From the NCBI RefSeq assembly GCF_020329485.1, contig NZ_JAGKJI010000009.1:1-64000 (forward strand): 64,000 bases of DNA. Reading direction: 5' to 3'. Shown in pieces: positions 8,275-16,700 of the stretch. Made by a program: the position numbers and the translations under genes. The DNA is from Bradyrhizobium cenepequi. GTDB taxonomy: Bacteria; Pseudomonadota; Alphaproteobacteria; Rhizobiales; Xanthobacteraceae. The notes under the pieces are model-generated. The model was not told the DNA's origin. It was given only the letters and a program-made list of their open reading frames with translations, and searched no databases. Positions within the stretch are counted from its first letter, which is position 1. Every line of letters starts with the position of its first letter.

Positions 8275-8859
8275 ATGAACATCTTGGAGCAAGTGGACGA
8301 CTTTTGGCGCGAGGCTCTCCAATGGAGCGTGATCGACTGGAGTTCGCTCCAGAGCAAATACGCTGACCTTGTCCAAAGGATAGGAGATCAGGTCTCCCAT
8401 CTGCCCGACGAGGAGCAAGCAGTGCTAATTAGGCAAGCCTTTGATCGTAATGCAGAGTACATCGCTTTGGCAAAGCAGGACCGAAACGCATTGAAGGTCA
8501 GATTAGGCCTGCCTGCTTCATCTGCCGTGGACCAATTGGACGACTTTTGGCGCGAGGCCCTCCGATCGAACGCGTATGATCAAACGAAATATACTGACCT
8601 CCTGAAGCGGCTGCACGATCAAGTCTCGCATCTGCCGCAATCGGAGCAAGATAAGTTCTTTCTGCCTTTTGTGGCTCGTAATGCGGAGTACATCGCGATC
8701 GCGAAGCGGGACAAAGACGCATTGAGGGTCAGACTGGGGGTGCCTGTTTCATCTCCATCTCCCGTCAACCCTGATCGGTTAGTTCAAGTCGCCGCTGACA
8801 CGGTCGTTCGCGCGACCATATGGCAAAGCATTGCAGCGCTTTTCCGGGCCTTTCGATGA
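8275..8859 (+). CDS. Hypothetical protein with an internal tandem duplication
   Basis: A 194-residue protein starting at ATG 8275, eight bases after GGGGAG. Two copies of a roughly 75-residue unit follow each other: DDFWREALQWS...DQVSHLPDEEQ...RNAEYIALAKQDRNALKVRLG and DDFWREALRSN...DQVSHLPQSEQ...RNAEYIAIAKRDKDALRVRLG. The unit appears all-helical. The C-terminal 30 residues are separate and weakly hydrophobic. The gene stands alone with an AT-richer leader. Function unknown. Confidence 0.65.
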   Translation: MNILEQVDDFWREALQWSVIDWSSLQSKYADLVQRIGDQVSHLPDEEQAVLIRQAFDRNAEYIALAKQDRNALKVRLGLPASSAVDQLDDFWREALRSNAYDQTKYTDLLKRLHDQVSHLPQSEQDKFFLPFVARNAEYIAIAKRDKDALRVRLGVPVSSPSPVNPDRLVQVAADTVVRATIWQSIAALFRAFR

Positions 8860-8934
8860 GGTTGATCATTTGCGCCGTGATGGTTTTGGTCGCTTGAGAC
8901 TCGCATTCCACGGGCAAATCCCTACGTTCAGAAA

Positions 8935-9132
8935 ATGAAGTGCTTACTGTGCGAGGATAGCGGCTGGGTTTGTGAGAACCACCCGAAGCGGGCGTGGGAG
9001 GGAGAACACGCCTGCGGTTGCGGCGGTGCCGGCGCCCCCTGCCCGGTCTGCAATGTCCCGGCCGCTGGCGAAGCGCCCCGTCTGCCGGAGGGCTTCAAGA
9101 CAGACATCGATAAGGACGGTTGGCGCCACTGA
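8935..9132 (+). CDS. Small cysteine-rich zinc-binding protein
   Basis: A 65-residue protein with CLLCEDSGWVC, CGCGGAGAPC and PVC motifs, eight cysteines in all, matching DnaJ-like CxxCxGxG zinc fingers. Near-identical small proteins are frequent in Bradyrhizobium genomes. Function unknown. Confidence 0.65.
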   Translation: MKCLLCEDSGWVCENHPKRAWEGEHACGCGGAGAPCPVCNVPAAGEAPRLPEGFKTDIDKDGWRH

Positions 9133-9211
9133 GAGCCGCCATCGTGCAACCTGACTCGCGTTCCAACTGGCGATGACATAGCTTTGACTCCATCCAAAAT
9201 GGAGTTTGGGT

Positions 9212-9568
9212 ATGCGTACCTCGCCCTCGATCATCCCGACCGATCGGCTCGACCGGGACATCTACCTCGTATTAGAGGACTTCCGGAGCGGCCCAGCGTG
9301 GCGTGAGACGGACGAAGGCGAGACCGACTATCGAACCCTGATCGGTGACCTGCTCGCCGGACAGTACGATGAGCCGTTGCGCGTGGTGGCGTTCAATCCG
9401 GTCGAGGGATGGTCGCGGGACGCTTCCGAGGACGTTGCGCTTGATCTGGCCCGCCGGGTTGACGAGGAAGGGCGGGAGATTTCCGACGCGCTGTGGGAGT
9501 TCATCGAAAGCCACACCGGCCGGCCGATAGGCGTGCAACTTGCCCTGCCGTTCGGCTTGGTCAACTGA
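9212..9568 (+). CDS. Hypothetical protein
   Basis: A 118-residue acidic protein. ATG 9212 lies seven bases after GGAG; a TTG six bases upstream is also open but lacks spacing. The sequence TDRLDRDIYLVLEDF...WREID-like...DLLAGQYDEPLRVVAFN is known to me only as a recurring hypothetical of rhizobia. Confidence 0.65.
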   Translation: MRTSPSIIPTDRLDRDIYLVLEDFRSGPAWRETDEGETDYRTLIGDLLAGQYDEPLRVVAFNPVEGWSRDASEDVALDLARRVDEEGREISDALWEFIESHTGRPIGVQLALPFGLVN

Positions 9569-9576
9569 ATGCGAAT

Positions 9577-9672
9577 TCGGTATTATTATACCGAGGAACT
9601 GCAATTATATGTTGACAGTTGACCCCCACTGTACAAGTCTCTGTACAGAAACCCTGTACAGTTCCCTGTACC
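9577..9672 (+). promoter_or_regulatory. Autoregulatory operator region of the yefM-yoeB pair
   Basis: Four TGTAC motifs stand at regular intervals: TGTACA at 9630-9635, 9642-9647 and 9655-9660, and TGTACC at 9667-9672. In E. coli the YefM-YoeB complex represses its operon through palindromes with a TGTACA core. A TTGACA (9612-9617) lies just upstream, and a separate 7-bp hairpin (TCGGTAT...ATACCGA, 9577-9594) precedes it. Confidence 0.7.
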
Positions 9673-9692
9673 AAGAGGGTTGGGAGAGAACT

Positions 9693-9959
9693 ATGGCATA
9701 CGTTTCTTACACGGAACTCCGTGGCAACCTTGCTTCCTTCATGGACGGGGTTTGCGACGATCGTGCGCCTCTATTTGTCACCCGCCAGAACGCCCGCACT
9801 GTTGTTATTATGGCGGAGGATGAATACGAGGGCCTTATGGAGACCGTTCATCTCCTGAAGAGCCCGGCCAACGCTGCGCGCCTTCTTCGCTCTATTCGGG
9901 AGGCGAACGAGGGCAAACTAACTGAGCGCGAGCTAATCGAGCCAGCAAAGGCACGCTAG
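9693..9959 (+). CDS. yefM: YefM-family antitoxin
   Basis: An 88-residue antitoxin. The N-terminus MAYVSYTELRGNLASFMDGV is the Phd/YefM DNA-binding fold, followed by VTRQNARTVVIMAEDEYEGL and a flexible C-terminal segment that would wrap the toxin. It would neutralise YoeB and repress its own promoter, which carries TGTACA sites. The toxin gene starts eight bases downstream. Confidence 0.88.
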   Translation: MAYVSYTELRGNLASFMDGVCDDRAPLFVTRQNARTVVIMAEDEYEGLMETVHLLKSPANAARLLRSIREANEGKLTERELIEPAKAR

Positions 9960-9967
9960 GTTGCGGC

Positions 9968-10234
9968 ATGAAAACCGCATGGTCTGAGGATGGTTGGCAA
10001 GACTATCTTCATTGGCAAAAAGAAGACCCAAAAGTCCTCGAAGCCATCAACACCCTGATCAAGGACATCAAGCGCGATCCGTTTAAGGGGCTCGGGAAAC
10101 CGGAGCCCCTTAAACATGATCTGGCGGGTTGGTGGTCTCGGCGGATCACGAACGAACATAGGCTCGTCTATCGGCTCAATGGGAAGGGTGAGACCCAGCA
10201 AATCGAAATCATTCAGTGTCGCTACCACTACTGA
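9968..10234 (+). CDS. yoeB: YoeB-family toxin (ribosome-dependent mRNA interferase)
   Basis: An 88-residue RelE-superfamily toxin of full family length. It has the diagnostic N-terminus WSEDGWQDYLHWQ, the EPLKHDLAGWWSRRI segment and the C-terminal HRLVYRL...QCRYHY. The catalytic Glu, Arg and terminal His/Tyr expected of YoeB are all present, so the toxin looks intact. Confidence 0.88.
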   Translation: MKTAWSEDGWQDYLHWQKEDPKVLEAINTLIKDIKRDPFKGLGKPEPLKHDLAGWWSRRITNEHRLVYRLNGKGETQQIEIIQCRYHY

Positions 10235-10274
10235 CCTGATTCGCAATTCCCGCTCCGATACATATCTCCGGAGT

Positions 10275-10880
10275 ATGCTCAAACCGAAGTACCTTCCCTG
10301 CATCCCTACCCGCGGGACCAAAGTTCCGGACAGGCCGGAATGGCTCCATGAGATCAAGCATGACGGCTATCGCCTGATCGTCCAGCGCGAGGGCAAGGTT
10401 GTGCGCCTATGGACCCGGAACGGCTACGATTGGAGCGAACGCTTTCCGCTGATCCGCGAAGCCGCGTTGCGCAACCAGCAAGACTCGTTTGTGGTCGACG
10501 GGGAAGCGGTCTTGCTGGGCGAGGATGGCCGGTCGGATTTCGACGGCCTGCACAGCCGGCAATATGACGATGAAGTCCATTTTTACGCCTTCGACTTGCT
10601 TGTGGCCGATGGCGAGGACATGCGCCCGCTGCCGCTCAGCATGCGAAAGGCGAATCTCGCGCGGCTGCTTGCCCGGAGTGTGGACGGCATCCACTTGGCG
10701 CCCTTCGAGGTGGGCGAGATCGGCCCGGACCTATTCCGGCACGCCTGCCTGATGGGGCTAGAGGGCATCGTCTCCAAACACCAGGATCGCCCATACCGCG
10801 CGGGCCTCTCGCCGCATTGGGTGAAGGTGACGAACCCCAAGCACCCGGCGATTCATCGCGTGAAGGATAGCTTTTCGTGA
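10275..10880 (+). CDS. Minimal ATP-dependent DNA ligase
   Basis: A 201-residue protein carrying the adenylation domain of ATP-dependent ligases. The nucleotidyl-lysine motif EIKHDGYR lies near residue 29, motif III VDGEAVLL and FDGLHSR follow, then FYAFDLL (motif IIIa), LEGIVSKH (motif IV) and WVKVTN (motif V). No OB-fold or exonuclease/primase domain follows, so this is much shorter than LigD or a full ligase. Such short ligases are common in Bradyrhizobium. The chosen ATG has GGAG unusually close, so an upstream start is possible. Confidence 0.8.
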   Translation: MLKPKYLPCIPTRGTKVPDRPEWLHEIKHDGYRLIVQREGKVVRLWTRNGYDWSERFPLIREAALRNQQDSFVVDGEAVLLGEDGRSDFDGLHSRQYDDEVHFYAFDLLVADGEDMRPLPLSMRKANLARLLARSVDGIHLAPFEVGEIGPDLFRHACLMGLEGIVSKHQDRPYRAGLSPHWVKVTNPKHPAIHRVKDSFS

Positions 10881-10980
10881 GTGAAGGCAACGCGCGCTGA
10901 TGAAGCGCATATGTACGGGCCATGCTTATACAAGATCAATGGGGTTCTGCCCCGCTCAGGTTCGCGAAAGGAAACTTTGG

Positions 10981-11517
10981 ATGCTCATCCCCCGCCAGAA
11001 AGCTCCGGCCCTTGTCGTCGAGACGCTCGGCCATGGTCGCTTCGATCTCGCAACAGAACGCCCAGAGCGCATGACGCTCGTCTGTTTCTATCGCGGCTTG
11101 CATTGCCCGATCTGCGCCAATTATCTCAAGGAATTGGACCGCCTGACCCCCGAATTTGCCGCGCGCGGTGTTGCGACCATCGCCATCAGTTCAGATGTGG
11201 AGGAGCGTGCGCGCCAGATGGCGGATAAGATCCAAGCCAAGGACCTGCGGGTCGGCTATGGTTTGAATTTGAGGGATGCTCGCGAGTGGGGACTTTTCAT
11301 ATCTGCCTCGCGAGGGAAGACCTCGATCGGCATCGAGGAACCACATCTGTTCTCCGAGCCCGGTGTCTTTTTGATCAAGCCAGACCAGACGATTTACTAT
11401 CTCTCCGTGCAGTCTATGCCGTTCGTACGGCCTAATTTCGCTGAAATGGTCCAGGCTTTCGATTTCATCGTCAAGAACAACTATCCGGCCAGAGGCGAAT
11501 ACACCGGCACCGTATGA
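10981..11517 (+). CDS. Peroxiredoxin-like (AhpC/TSA) protein
   Basis: A 178-residue thioredoxin-fold protein. FYRGLHCPICANYLKELDRL carries a CPIC motif where the peroxidatic cysteine is expected, followed by TIAISSDVEERARQ and a C-terminal GVFLIKPDQTIYYLSVQS strand pair. It would reduce peroxides with an external thiol donor. The ATG at 10981 excludes an unlikely basic extension. It is a stand-alone gene and the last plus-strand gene before the prophage late region. Confidence 0.8.
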   Translation: MLIPRQKAPALVVETLGHGRFDLATERPERMTLVCFYRGLHCPICANYLKELDRLTPEFAARGVATIAISSDVEERARQMADKIQAKDLRVGYGLNLRDAREWGLFISASRGKTSIGIEEPHLFSEPGVFLIKPDQTIYYLSVQSMPFVRPNFAEMVQAFDFIVKNNYPARGEYTGTV

Positions 11518-11650
11518 GATTCAGTGAAGCGCCCACTCTCGCATGCGCGAAGATGAATGGTGGCGCTCGATCAAATGACCCTGCGGAAATACATGCTGAT
11601 AATCACGAAGGCTTGTCGCGAATTTAGACAGTACACTGCCTATCTCAGCA

Positions 11651-11767
11651 ATGAGACTTAACGCGTTGGAGATGAGCCTACGGATGTCTACGCTTACGCT
11701 GTTCGTGATTATTTTCCTTGCGATCTGCGTCGCTGCCGGCGTTTTGTTCATAGTGTTTATCTTGTGA
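11651..11767 (+). CDS. Possible single-span membrane microprotein
   Basis: Encodes 38 residues: a short leader, then a strongly hydrophobic span LTLFVIIFLAICVAAGVLF. Starts at 11651 or 11684 are both possible and neither has a strong ribosome site. The rest of 11518-11778 holds nothing I can recognise. Confidence 0.3.
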   Translation: MRLNALEMSLRMSTLTLFVIIFLAICVAAGVLFIVFIL

Positions 11768-11779
11768 GAAAATAAAAAA

Positions 11780-11808
11780 GGCCCCGACTCCGATGAGGAG
11801 CCGGGGCC
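11780..11808 (-). terminator. Terminator of the late operon
   Basis: GGCCCCG-A-CTCC (11780-11791) pairs with GGAG-C-CGGGGCC (11797-11808) around a GATGA loop. On the minus strand a TTTTTTATTTT run follows directly. It lies six bases past the last late-gene stop. Confidence 0.8.
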
Positions 11809-11813
11809 GATTT

Positions 11814-12011
11814 TCATTTTACGACGTGCGGCAGACTATCGAGCACAAAGCCCTTCAAGTCTTCCATCGTCAGATGCCACCGCTGGCAGGCATGGTCACC
11901 AGGACCGACGTTCAGTATCGGCTTGCCCGGCTCCGGAAAGGTGATCCGGGAAAAGCGAGCCCCTTGCGGCTCAGTCTGATTCGCGCTCGCGAACCCATCC
12001 AATGCGCTCAT
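11814..12011 (-). CDS. Small hypothetical late protein
   Basis: A 65-residue soluble protein (MSALDGFASANQTEPQG...) with Cys, His and Trp in PGDHACQRWHLTMEDL. The start overlaps the upstream stop by ATGA, which picks this ATG over longer alternatives. It is the last gene before the late terminator. Function unknown. Confidence 0.6.
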   Translation of the reverse strand: MSALDGFASANQTEPQGARFSRITFPEPGKPILNVGPGDHACQRWHLTMEDLKGFVLDSLPHVVK

Positions 12012-12229
12012 TTCGCGAACGGCAGGTGAAGGTATTTGGCCGCGAAAGAGGCGCAGAACCCCGCAAACGCAGCCATCCCGATAATCATCCACCGCACTCC
12101 TCTCGCCTGCATCAGAAGTTCGTACATGCAATTTACCTTCTTCTGCATGTCCGCGAGTTGAGCGGTGACAGCTTCGAGCTTGGTTTCCAGCCGGATAACC
12201 CGGTCCCGAGTATCGGTGTCGTCGGTCAT
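12008..12229 (-). CDS. XhlA-like coiled-coil membrane protein of the lysis cassette
   Basis: A 73-residue protein. An N-terminal acidic coiled coil (RDRVIRLETKLEAVTAQLAD) is followed by one transmembrane span (WMIIGMAAFAGFCASFAA). This layout matches XhlA-type hemolysin/holin partners. It sits in a chain of overlapping genes behind the endolysin, so a holin or anti-holin role is the likely one. Confidence 0.6.
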   Translation of the reverse strand: MTDDTDTRDRVIRLETKLEAVTAQLADMQKKVNCMYELLMQARGVRWMIIGMAAFAGFCASFAAKYLHLPFAK

Positions 12230-12729
12230 TTCTTGATCGCCCTGATTGCGGCGACCGCGGCGACTGCCGTTGATGCACCGATAAAAAACGAGGTGAAGAT
12301 GGCTTGTTCGGTTCGGTCCCAGGCGGATTGACCATCAAGCCCCGGCTTGCCGATCGACGGGACGCCCCAGGAGCCCGGCCGGTGATGGATCAATTTCGGC
12401 AGCGGGATGTACCAGTCCCAATTGAGGCCCAACAGGAAGGGACACGAGTCGAGAACAACCTGCCACTCATGCCAGACGAACGGAGCCAGGATAATCGACA
12501 TCATGATGATTGTCGGCCCCCATGTCCCTTCCTTCATCCGGATTGCGGCGTTCTGGTTGTCCGCGTTTTGAAGTCCGCCGAGCGCGATGTTTGCGACCGA
12601 GCCAACGGTTTGAGTCGTGGTGATTTGGATTTGCTTGTCGGCATCGACCATGCCGTTAAGCCACGTGAACAGCGGCCCAAGCACCACCTTGAAGAGGGAC
12701 AGAACCCCGCCGATGATTCCCGCGATCAT
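12226..12729 (-). CDS. Holin-like membrane protein
   Basis: A 167-residue protein with hydrophobic spans near residues 1-22, 75-93 and 145-162, separated by a polar region rich in Gln/Asn and an aromatic-proline loop. The family is unknown to me, but related proteins accompany endolysins in proteobacterial podoviruses. It overlaps both neighbours by four bases. Confidence 0.55.
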   Translation of the reverse strand: MIAGIIGGVLSLFKVVLGPLFTWLNGMVDADKQIQITTTQTVGSVANIALGGLQNADNQNAAIRMKEGTWGPTIIMMSIILAPFVWHEWQVVLDSCPFLLGLNWDWYIPLPKLIHHRPGSWGVPSIGKPGLDGQSAWDRTEQAIFTSFFIGASTAVAAVAAIRAIKK

Positions 12730-13085
12730 TTGCCGGCATCCTTCCGGATGGAGCGCATGCGTGCGGCGATCGTGACGACGGAAACACCGATCAGGAAATA
12801 GCTCGCATACTGCGGATGATCCTTCAGCAACTCCAAAATCTGTTGCTTGATATCCGGAGCGCCGAACAGTTGCGCCAGCGGATCAAGGATTGACCAGACG
12901 GCCGCCAAGAAGGACAGGACGTAGCCCCAGAGCACGGTCGCGGACTTGCCGCATACTGCCCAGGCCTTGCGCCAGAACGTATCCGCGTCGTCGTAAAAGG
13001 CTTTGAAGGCCGGTATAGCGTGGAAGGCCGGACGCACTATGAGATACGCCGCGGCGAGCCCGCACGAGAGCAGGAACCACTTCAT
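12726..13085 (-). CDS. Small membrane protein of the lysis cassette
   Basis: A 119-residue protein with an N-terminal span (MKWFLLSCGLAAAYLIV), a middle span (TVLWGYVLSFLAAVWSIL) and a C-terminal span (YFLIGVSVVTIAARM). It overlaps the endolysin stop by ATGA. A holin or pinholin role is plausible but not shown. Confidence 0.55.
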   Translation of the reverse strand: MKWFLLSCGLAAAYLIVRPAFHAIPAFKAFYDDADTFWRKAWAVCGKSATVLWGYVLSFLAAVWSILDPLAQLFGAPDIKQQILELLKDHPQYASYFLIGVSVVTIAARMRSIRKDAGK

Positions 13086-13720
13086 TTTTTCTTCCCGAAG
13101 ACGGAGGAGATCGCCGCAGTCAGATCGGACAGCCAGGAGCTTTCCGGGGCGGGAGCCGGAGCGGGAGCCGGCGGTACCGGGGCGGAAGTCGGCGGCGCAT
13201 CAGCGAAATACGGCCGGATATCGACATCATGGCCTTCGCTGTAAACCGGATGGCGGCTGCTGTTAACCGGGAACACCAGGACCTTGCCATTAGTGTTCGA
13301 GTACACTCCGGTTTTGAAAAGTTTCTGCTCAGCTTCCCGGCGCGGGATGATTTCCGGCGGGATTTTGTAGAGCATGATCGCATCGCCGATTTGATCGATT
13401 GTGCGATGGTGGCAGAGCGTCTGTAGATTGCTCTCGCCAAAGTTGTAGCAGCAAGACGACAAGGCGTCGTACTGATATTGGGTGAGATGCAGCCCGAGCT
13501 TGTCCACCGCATCGGTGTAGACCTTGATCTTGCGCTTGAAGAGGTCAACCGCCTGTTGCAGCGTCAACGTTCCCATCGTGCGCGGATCGATATCATCGGA
13601 TTTCGTCTGGCCGATGCCGATGGTAGGGACACCGACGGAGTCCAAATACCAACTCAGGCAAATGCCTTCATGGGAGATGATATCAATCATTCCCTGTGTG
13701 GAGATGCTTAAGTTGGGCAT
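13082..13720 (-). CDS. GH24 endolysin (T4-type lysozyme)
   Basis: A 212-residue muramidase that would cleave peptidoglycan at lysis. The catalytic pattern E-x8-D-x5-T is exact: E18 (SHEGICL), D27 and T33 (VPTIGIGQT). The core QYDALSSCCYNFG supports the family. The C-terminal 50 residues are a proline/alanine linker and a short amphipathic helix. The ATG at 13720 was preferred because the longer open frame adds an Arg-rich leader. No signal peptide is seen, so it would need a holin. Confidence 0.87.
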   Translation of the reverse strand: MPNLSISTQGMIDIISHEGICLSWYLDSVGVPTIGIGQTKSDDIDPRTMGTLTLQQAVDLFKRKIKVYTDAVDKLGLHLTQYQYDALSSCCYNFGESNLQTLCHHRTIDQIGDAIMLYKIPPEIIPRREAEQKLFKTGVYSNTNGKVLVFPVNSSRHPVYSEGHDVDIRPYFADAPPTSAPVPPAPAPAPAPESSWLSDLTAAISSVFGKKK

Positions 13721-13791
13721 GGCGGCTCGTACTCTCCGAACAAGGAAAGCCGTCCCTAAGAGCGGCTTAACCGTTGTTCTTTGACGAGCCG

Positions 13792-16700
13792 TTACTGCCG
13801 GTCGCGTTTCTGCGCAGCCGGAGCCACTAGCCGTTGAAAAGGTGCCATCAACTGCGCTTGCGAGAGCGGCACACCTTGCTTTGTCGCGATCAGCGCGAGC
13901 CGCCCGGACGCGCGAGAGAGCGACGCCGCGCGCTCCGGAGACATCCCGAGTCGCGCAACGCTCGCCGCCTTGCTCCAATTCGCCACTGCGCGCGCCGTTG
14001 CCGGCGCGGCCAGGAGGCGCGCGCCGATGGCGCCGCCGATGAGAGTCGCGATTGTGATGTACGGATGAGTCACAAGCCCAGCGCCAAGACCCACAAGGCC
14101 AGTCATCTTGCTTGTGCCGCTGGTGTTGCCGTATTTCTTCCCGACGGTCTTATTCCGCTGCGCGATCATCGCAATATCATCGAGCGCCTGCCGGTGAACA
14201 GGATCAGTGATAAGCAGCCGCTTCGCCGCGTCAGAATATTTGTTCCATTGCGTCACGAAGGCATCGAGCGAGAAGCCGCCTTCCTTTTGCGTGGTCTCGC
14301 CAAGCCGGCGGATCATCGCGCCAGTGAGGTTGCCGCGCTCCTCTTCCGGAATGGCGGCCAGGACCTTGCCGAGAGTTTTGACGTCGCCCGAGGCGCCCGA
14401 GCGCACGTAGCGGTCGAGCGTGGCGAACAGCGCTTCATCCGACTTGTTGCCGTGGCCGAGCACGGCATCAGCGAGTTGCTGCATCGGCCCGGCTTCCGGC
14501 TTCATCGCGGAAGGCTTCGTGATCTTGCCGAACTCCGCCAATTGTTCGCGCGCCGCCGCGCCCTGCCGCAACGTGTCAGCATAGGCGAGCGCGATTTGCC
14601 GCTGTGACGGCGTGAACAAGCGATTTGCGAGATCGCGGCCGGAGCCGTCGAAAAATTCGTGGATATCGTCCGCTACCTTCGCGGCATTCTTCCCGGTGAC
14701 GCCAGCCGTGTTCTGCGTCAGCCGATTCCACACGCCGCCGCGGATGGCCTGCGCGGCCTCCGGATGGTCGCCCGTCGCTTCCATCACGCGCGCCAGGAGT
14801 CGCGAGGAAGTGCCCTTCGCGCCCACCTGCGTATTGCCGACCAGCCAATTCGAAAACTCTTGCGGCGTGACTTCGCCCGTCACCACCTTGTTAATCAGCT
14901 TGTCGCCGTCGTCGCGTTCGTTCCAACCGAACCGCGTGCGCCAGTCACGATTTGCCGCGCGTGCTCTCCGGAATGCTTCGAGCGCTTCCGGGCTTCCGGA
15001 CATCAGATGATTGTCGATTGCGTCGTTTACCCAATCCTCATAGGCGCGAACAATTTGCCGCGCCGCCTCGCGATCGGTCGGAGTTGCAGCGTCTTGCGAA
15101 AACGCATTGAGACGCTTTCGCAGCCGTTCCAGGCCGTGAATGTTCACGGTGCCGACCACCTTCGGAGCTTCCGGAGCCGCGGCGCCAGCTTTCGGCTTCA
15201 GAGCCTCCGGAGAGATTGTCTCCGCCGTGCCGGCGCGCTTGCCCGAGATATCGACGATATCCGCCGGCTTGACCGGTTCGAGACCGAGCCCCAGGCCGGG
15301 CGCAGCCTCGACCTTCCCGGCTTCCTGCGCGTAGTGGCGGAGCGCCGTGGAAATCTGCGCGCTCGACGCCGCCCGCTTGCCGTCCGCGTCATAGAACAGC
15401 TTCATAAGCTGTTGAGACAGCGGAGATTGCTGCGTGAAAGCGTCTTGCTGCGCCAAATCCTCCGCCAGATCGCCGCCGCGAGCGCGGAGCCGCGCGGTGC
15501 GCTCGACCGCGTCAAGGAGATCGGCCGTAATGTCCATTTCCGGAGCCACATAGCCGGCAGCAACGCCCTCGCGTAGCGCCGCCATCTCCGGAGCCGCAGC
15601 GGTCAACGCGTTCGAGATCGACTTGATTGCGTCGTTCGTCGACTCGGCAATTCGAGACAATACCGGGCTGTCCCCATATGCCTTCGCCAGGATGGCGTTC
15701 CGGAGCCGCGTCGCGCCCTCCGCCGACAACCGCCCTTGCTTGTCGACGAAAGCACCCTGCTCCGTTTTTGGGAGCCGCTGCGCGAAAGAGCGGTGGAAAT
15801 CCCGATTTTCGGGAGAGGCAATATCCGCCGGGTTTTTGATGCCGGCGAGAGATTCGGGAGTGATTGCGCTCGCATCCGCCAGCGCGCGCTCCGGCGCCGA
15901 CATGGCGAGAGTCGCGGACTGGTTTGCGCCGACCGTGAAGGCCCGGCGCTGCTGTTCGGACATCGGAGTCGTGCGATCGCGGATCAGGACCGGCTCGCGC
16001 ATGCCCGTCGTGTCAACGCCCTGCCCGGCCAGCCAGCGGCGATATGCATCCGCCGACTCGCCGTTCTCTCGATACGCCTGCCGGATCGCCTGCACGCGGC
16101 CGTTGCCGCTCTCGACCATGCCATCCGGCCCGACGATGGGCGCGCCACGGTCAGCCTCCGCCGAGCGACCGAGCCGTTCCGGGTTGAGATTGCGCGCGAG
16201 GTCTCGCACCTGCTGCTGCGACGCGGCGCGCGAGCGGTCGCGCGGCTGCAACGAAGCGTCATAGCCGTCATCGGCAGAGGTGAGGAGATCGGACGCCTCG
16301 ACAACGCGCGGCTGCACATGAACCGGGTCCATGCCAGGGACCGCGACGGAATGCGCCTCCATCGTGCCGCCGCCAGGAGCGCCGGCAGCCGCCGCCGCTT
16401 CCCGCTGCTGTACCGCGGCGCTGACATCGCGAGCAATCGGCGTTTCCGGAGCGCCAGGAGCGCCAGGACGCCGCGGGACCGGAATGCTCCGGACTTCGTC
16501 AAGCATCCGCATCAATCGAAGCGAGACCGGCGTTAACGAGCCTTCCGAGACATCATCAAGGATAGCGCCCTGCTCATTCAGCCTCCGCATAATATCGGAG
16601 CGGAGTCCCGAAGCGTGTCCAGCATTGATTTCCGCATCATGCTCGCCGGCAATGTCGTAGAGCCGTTCTTTTTCAGCGCGCGCCGCCTGTTCGCCCTGCC

